This document shows positions 5,250-5,513 of a DNA stretch of 5,513 nucleotides, piece by piece. The notes under the pieces are model-generated. The model was not told the DNA's origin, did not search any database, and saw only the letters and a program-made list of their open reading frames with translations. Within the stretch, counting starts at the first letter, position 1; each line of letters starts with the position of its first letter. This DNA is from Lachnospiraceae bacterium (GTDB lineage Bacteria > Bacillota_A > Clostridia > Lachnospirales > Lachnospiraceae). The stretch lies in NCBI GenBank assembly GCA_017553665.1, contig JAFZKM010000125.1, forward strand, positions 1-5,513, read 5' to 3'. A program made the translations under genes and the position numbers.

Positions 5250-5513
5250 ATGAACAAGGCTGATTTAGTTGCAGCTATCGCTGAGAAGGCTGAGTTATCA
5301 AAGAAGGATTCAGAGAAGGCTCTGAAGGCTGCTATCGAGGCTATTACCGCAGAACTTAAGGCAGGACGTAAGGTTCAGCTCGTTGGTTTCGGTACTTTCG
5401 AAGTTACCAAGAGACCCGCTAGAACAGGACGTAACCCTCAGACCAAGAAGGCTATCAAGATCCCTGCATCAAAGGCTCCTAAGTTCAAGGCTGGTAAGGC
5501 TTTAAAGGATGCG
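5250..5513 (+). CDS. hup: DNA-binding protein HU, lacking its last few codons at the window edge
   Basis: HU is a small dimeric nucleoid protein that bends DNA without sequence specificity. The frame from ATG 5250 is open to the window end and encodes 88 residues, while the family is about 90-92, so only the last two to four residues and the stop are missing. The N-terminal helices ([20 protein letters not shown]) are followed by the hinge GFGTF (46-50) and the DNA-clasping arm, with [11 protein letters not shown] at 55-65. Pro63 is the residue that intercalates in known HU structures. The C-terminal strand and helix [12 protein letters not shown] are intact. Codon use is strongly biased to GCT, AAG, GGT and GTT, unlike the GC-ending codons of the neighbours, as expected for a very highly expressed gene. 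It has its own promoter and is separate from greA. Confidence 0.97.
   Translation, partial: MNKADLVAAIAEKAELSKKDSEKALKAAIEAITAELKAGRKVQLVGFGTFEVTKRPARTGRNPQTKKAIKIPASKAPKFKAGKALKDA

Overview
The window reads as ordinary chromosome of a low-to-moderate GC Gram-positive anaerobe. It is most likely a member of the Clostridia, and the Lachnospiraceae fit best. This rests on the style of the proteins (a clostridial HU, a membrane-tethered trigger-factor-like protein next to signal peptidase I, a Fur-family regulator next to a ZnuC-type ATPase), strong AGGAGG-type ribosome binding sites and sigma-A promoters. It is an inference from protein style, not from a database match. All genes lie on the + strand.

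Layout. Bases 1-633 hold the 3' part of ispE (isoprenoid precursor synthesis). A near-consensus promoter at 669-697 then drives lepB (761-1492, GTG start), a type I signal peptidase with a long acidic cytosolic tail. Next is a membrane-anchored extracytoplasmic protein (1603-3087) with the PPIase and C-terminal chaperone domains of trigger factor but no ribosome-binding domain. The two products would work at the same place: one cuts signal peptides from exported proteins, the other can fold them outside the membrane. A hairpin at 3098-3121 closes this block.

The second block starts with an extended -10 promoter (3122-3150) directly against that hairpin. It transcribes a leader of about 220 nt, a Fur-family repressor (3381-3797), a ZnuC-like metal ABC ATPase (3800-4597) and greA (4615-5118). 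The permease and binding-protein genes expected beside a ZnuC are absent. After greA comes a weak T-rich hairpin, a strong promoter (5165-5193) and the HU gene (5250 to the window end, lacking only its last few codons). HU has visibly different, highly-expressed-type codon use.

The most unusual feature is the leader of the Fur-family gene. Bases 3172-3364 can fold into one closed structure. A 19-bp closing stem (16 bp perfect, with arms 155 bases apart) encloses a long hairpin (3192-3248) and a second branched arm (3260-3345) that ends in two GC-rich hairpins. I do not recognise it as a known riboswitch or RNA class. It could be a new cis-regulatory RNA for metal homeostasis or a small inverted-repeat element that inserted in the leader. 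Two TTTGCAAA palindromes 11 bp apart lie at the predicted transcription start and are a candidate operator.
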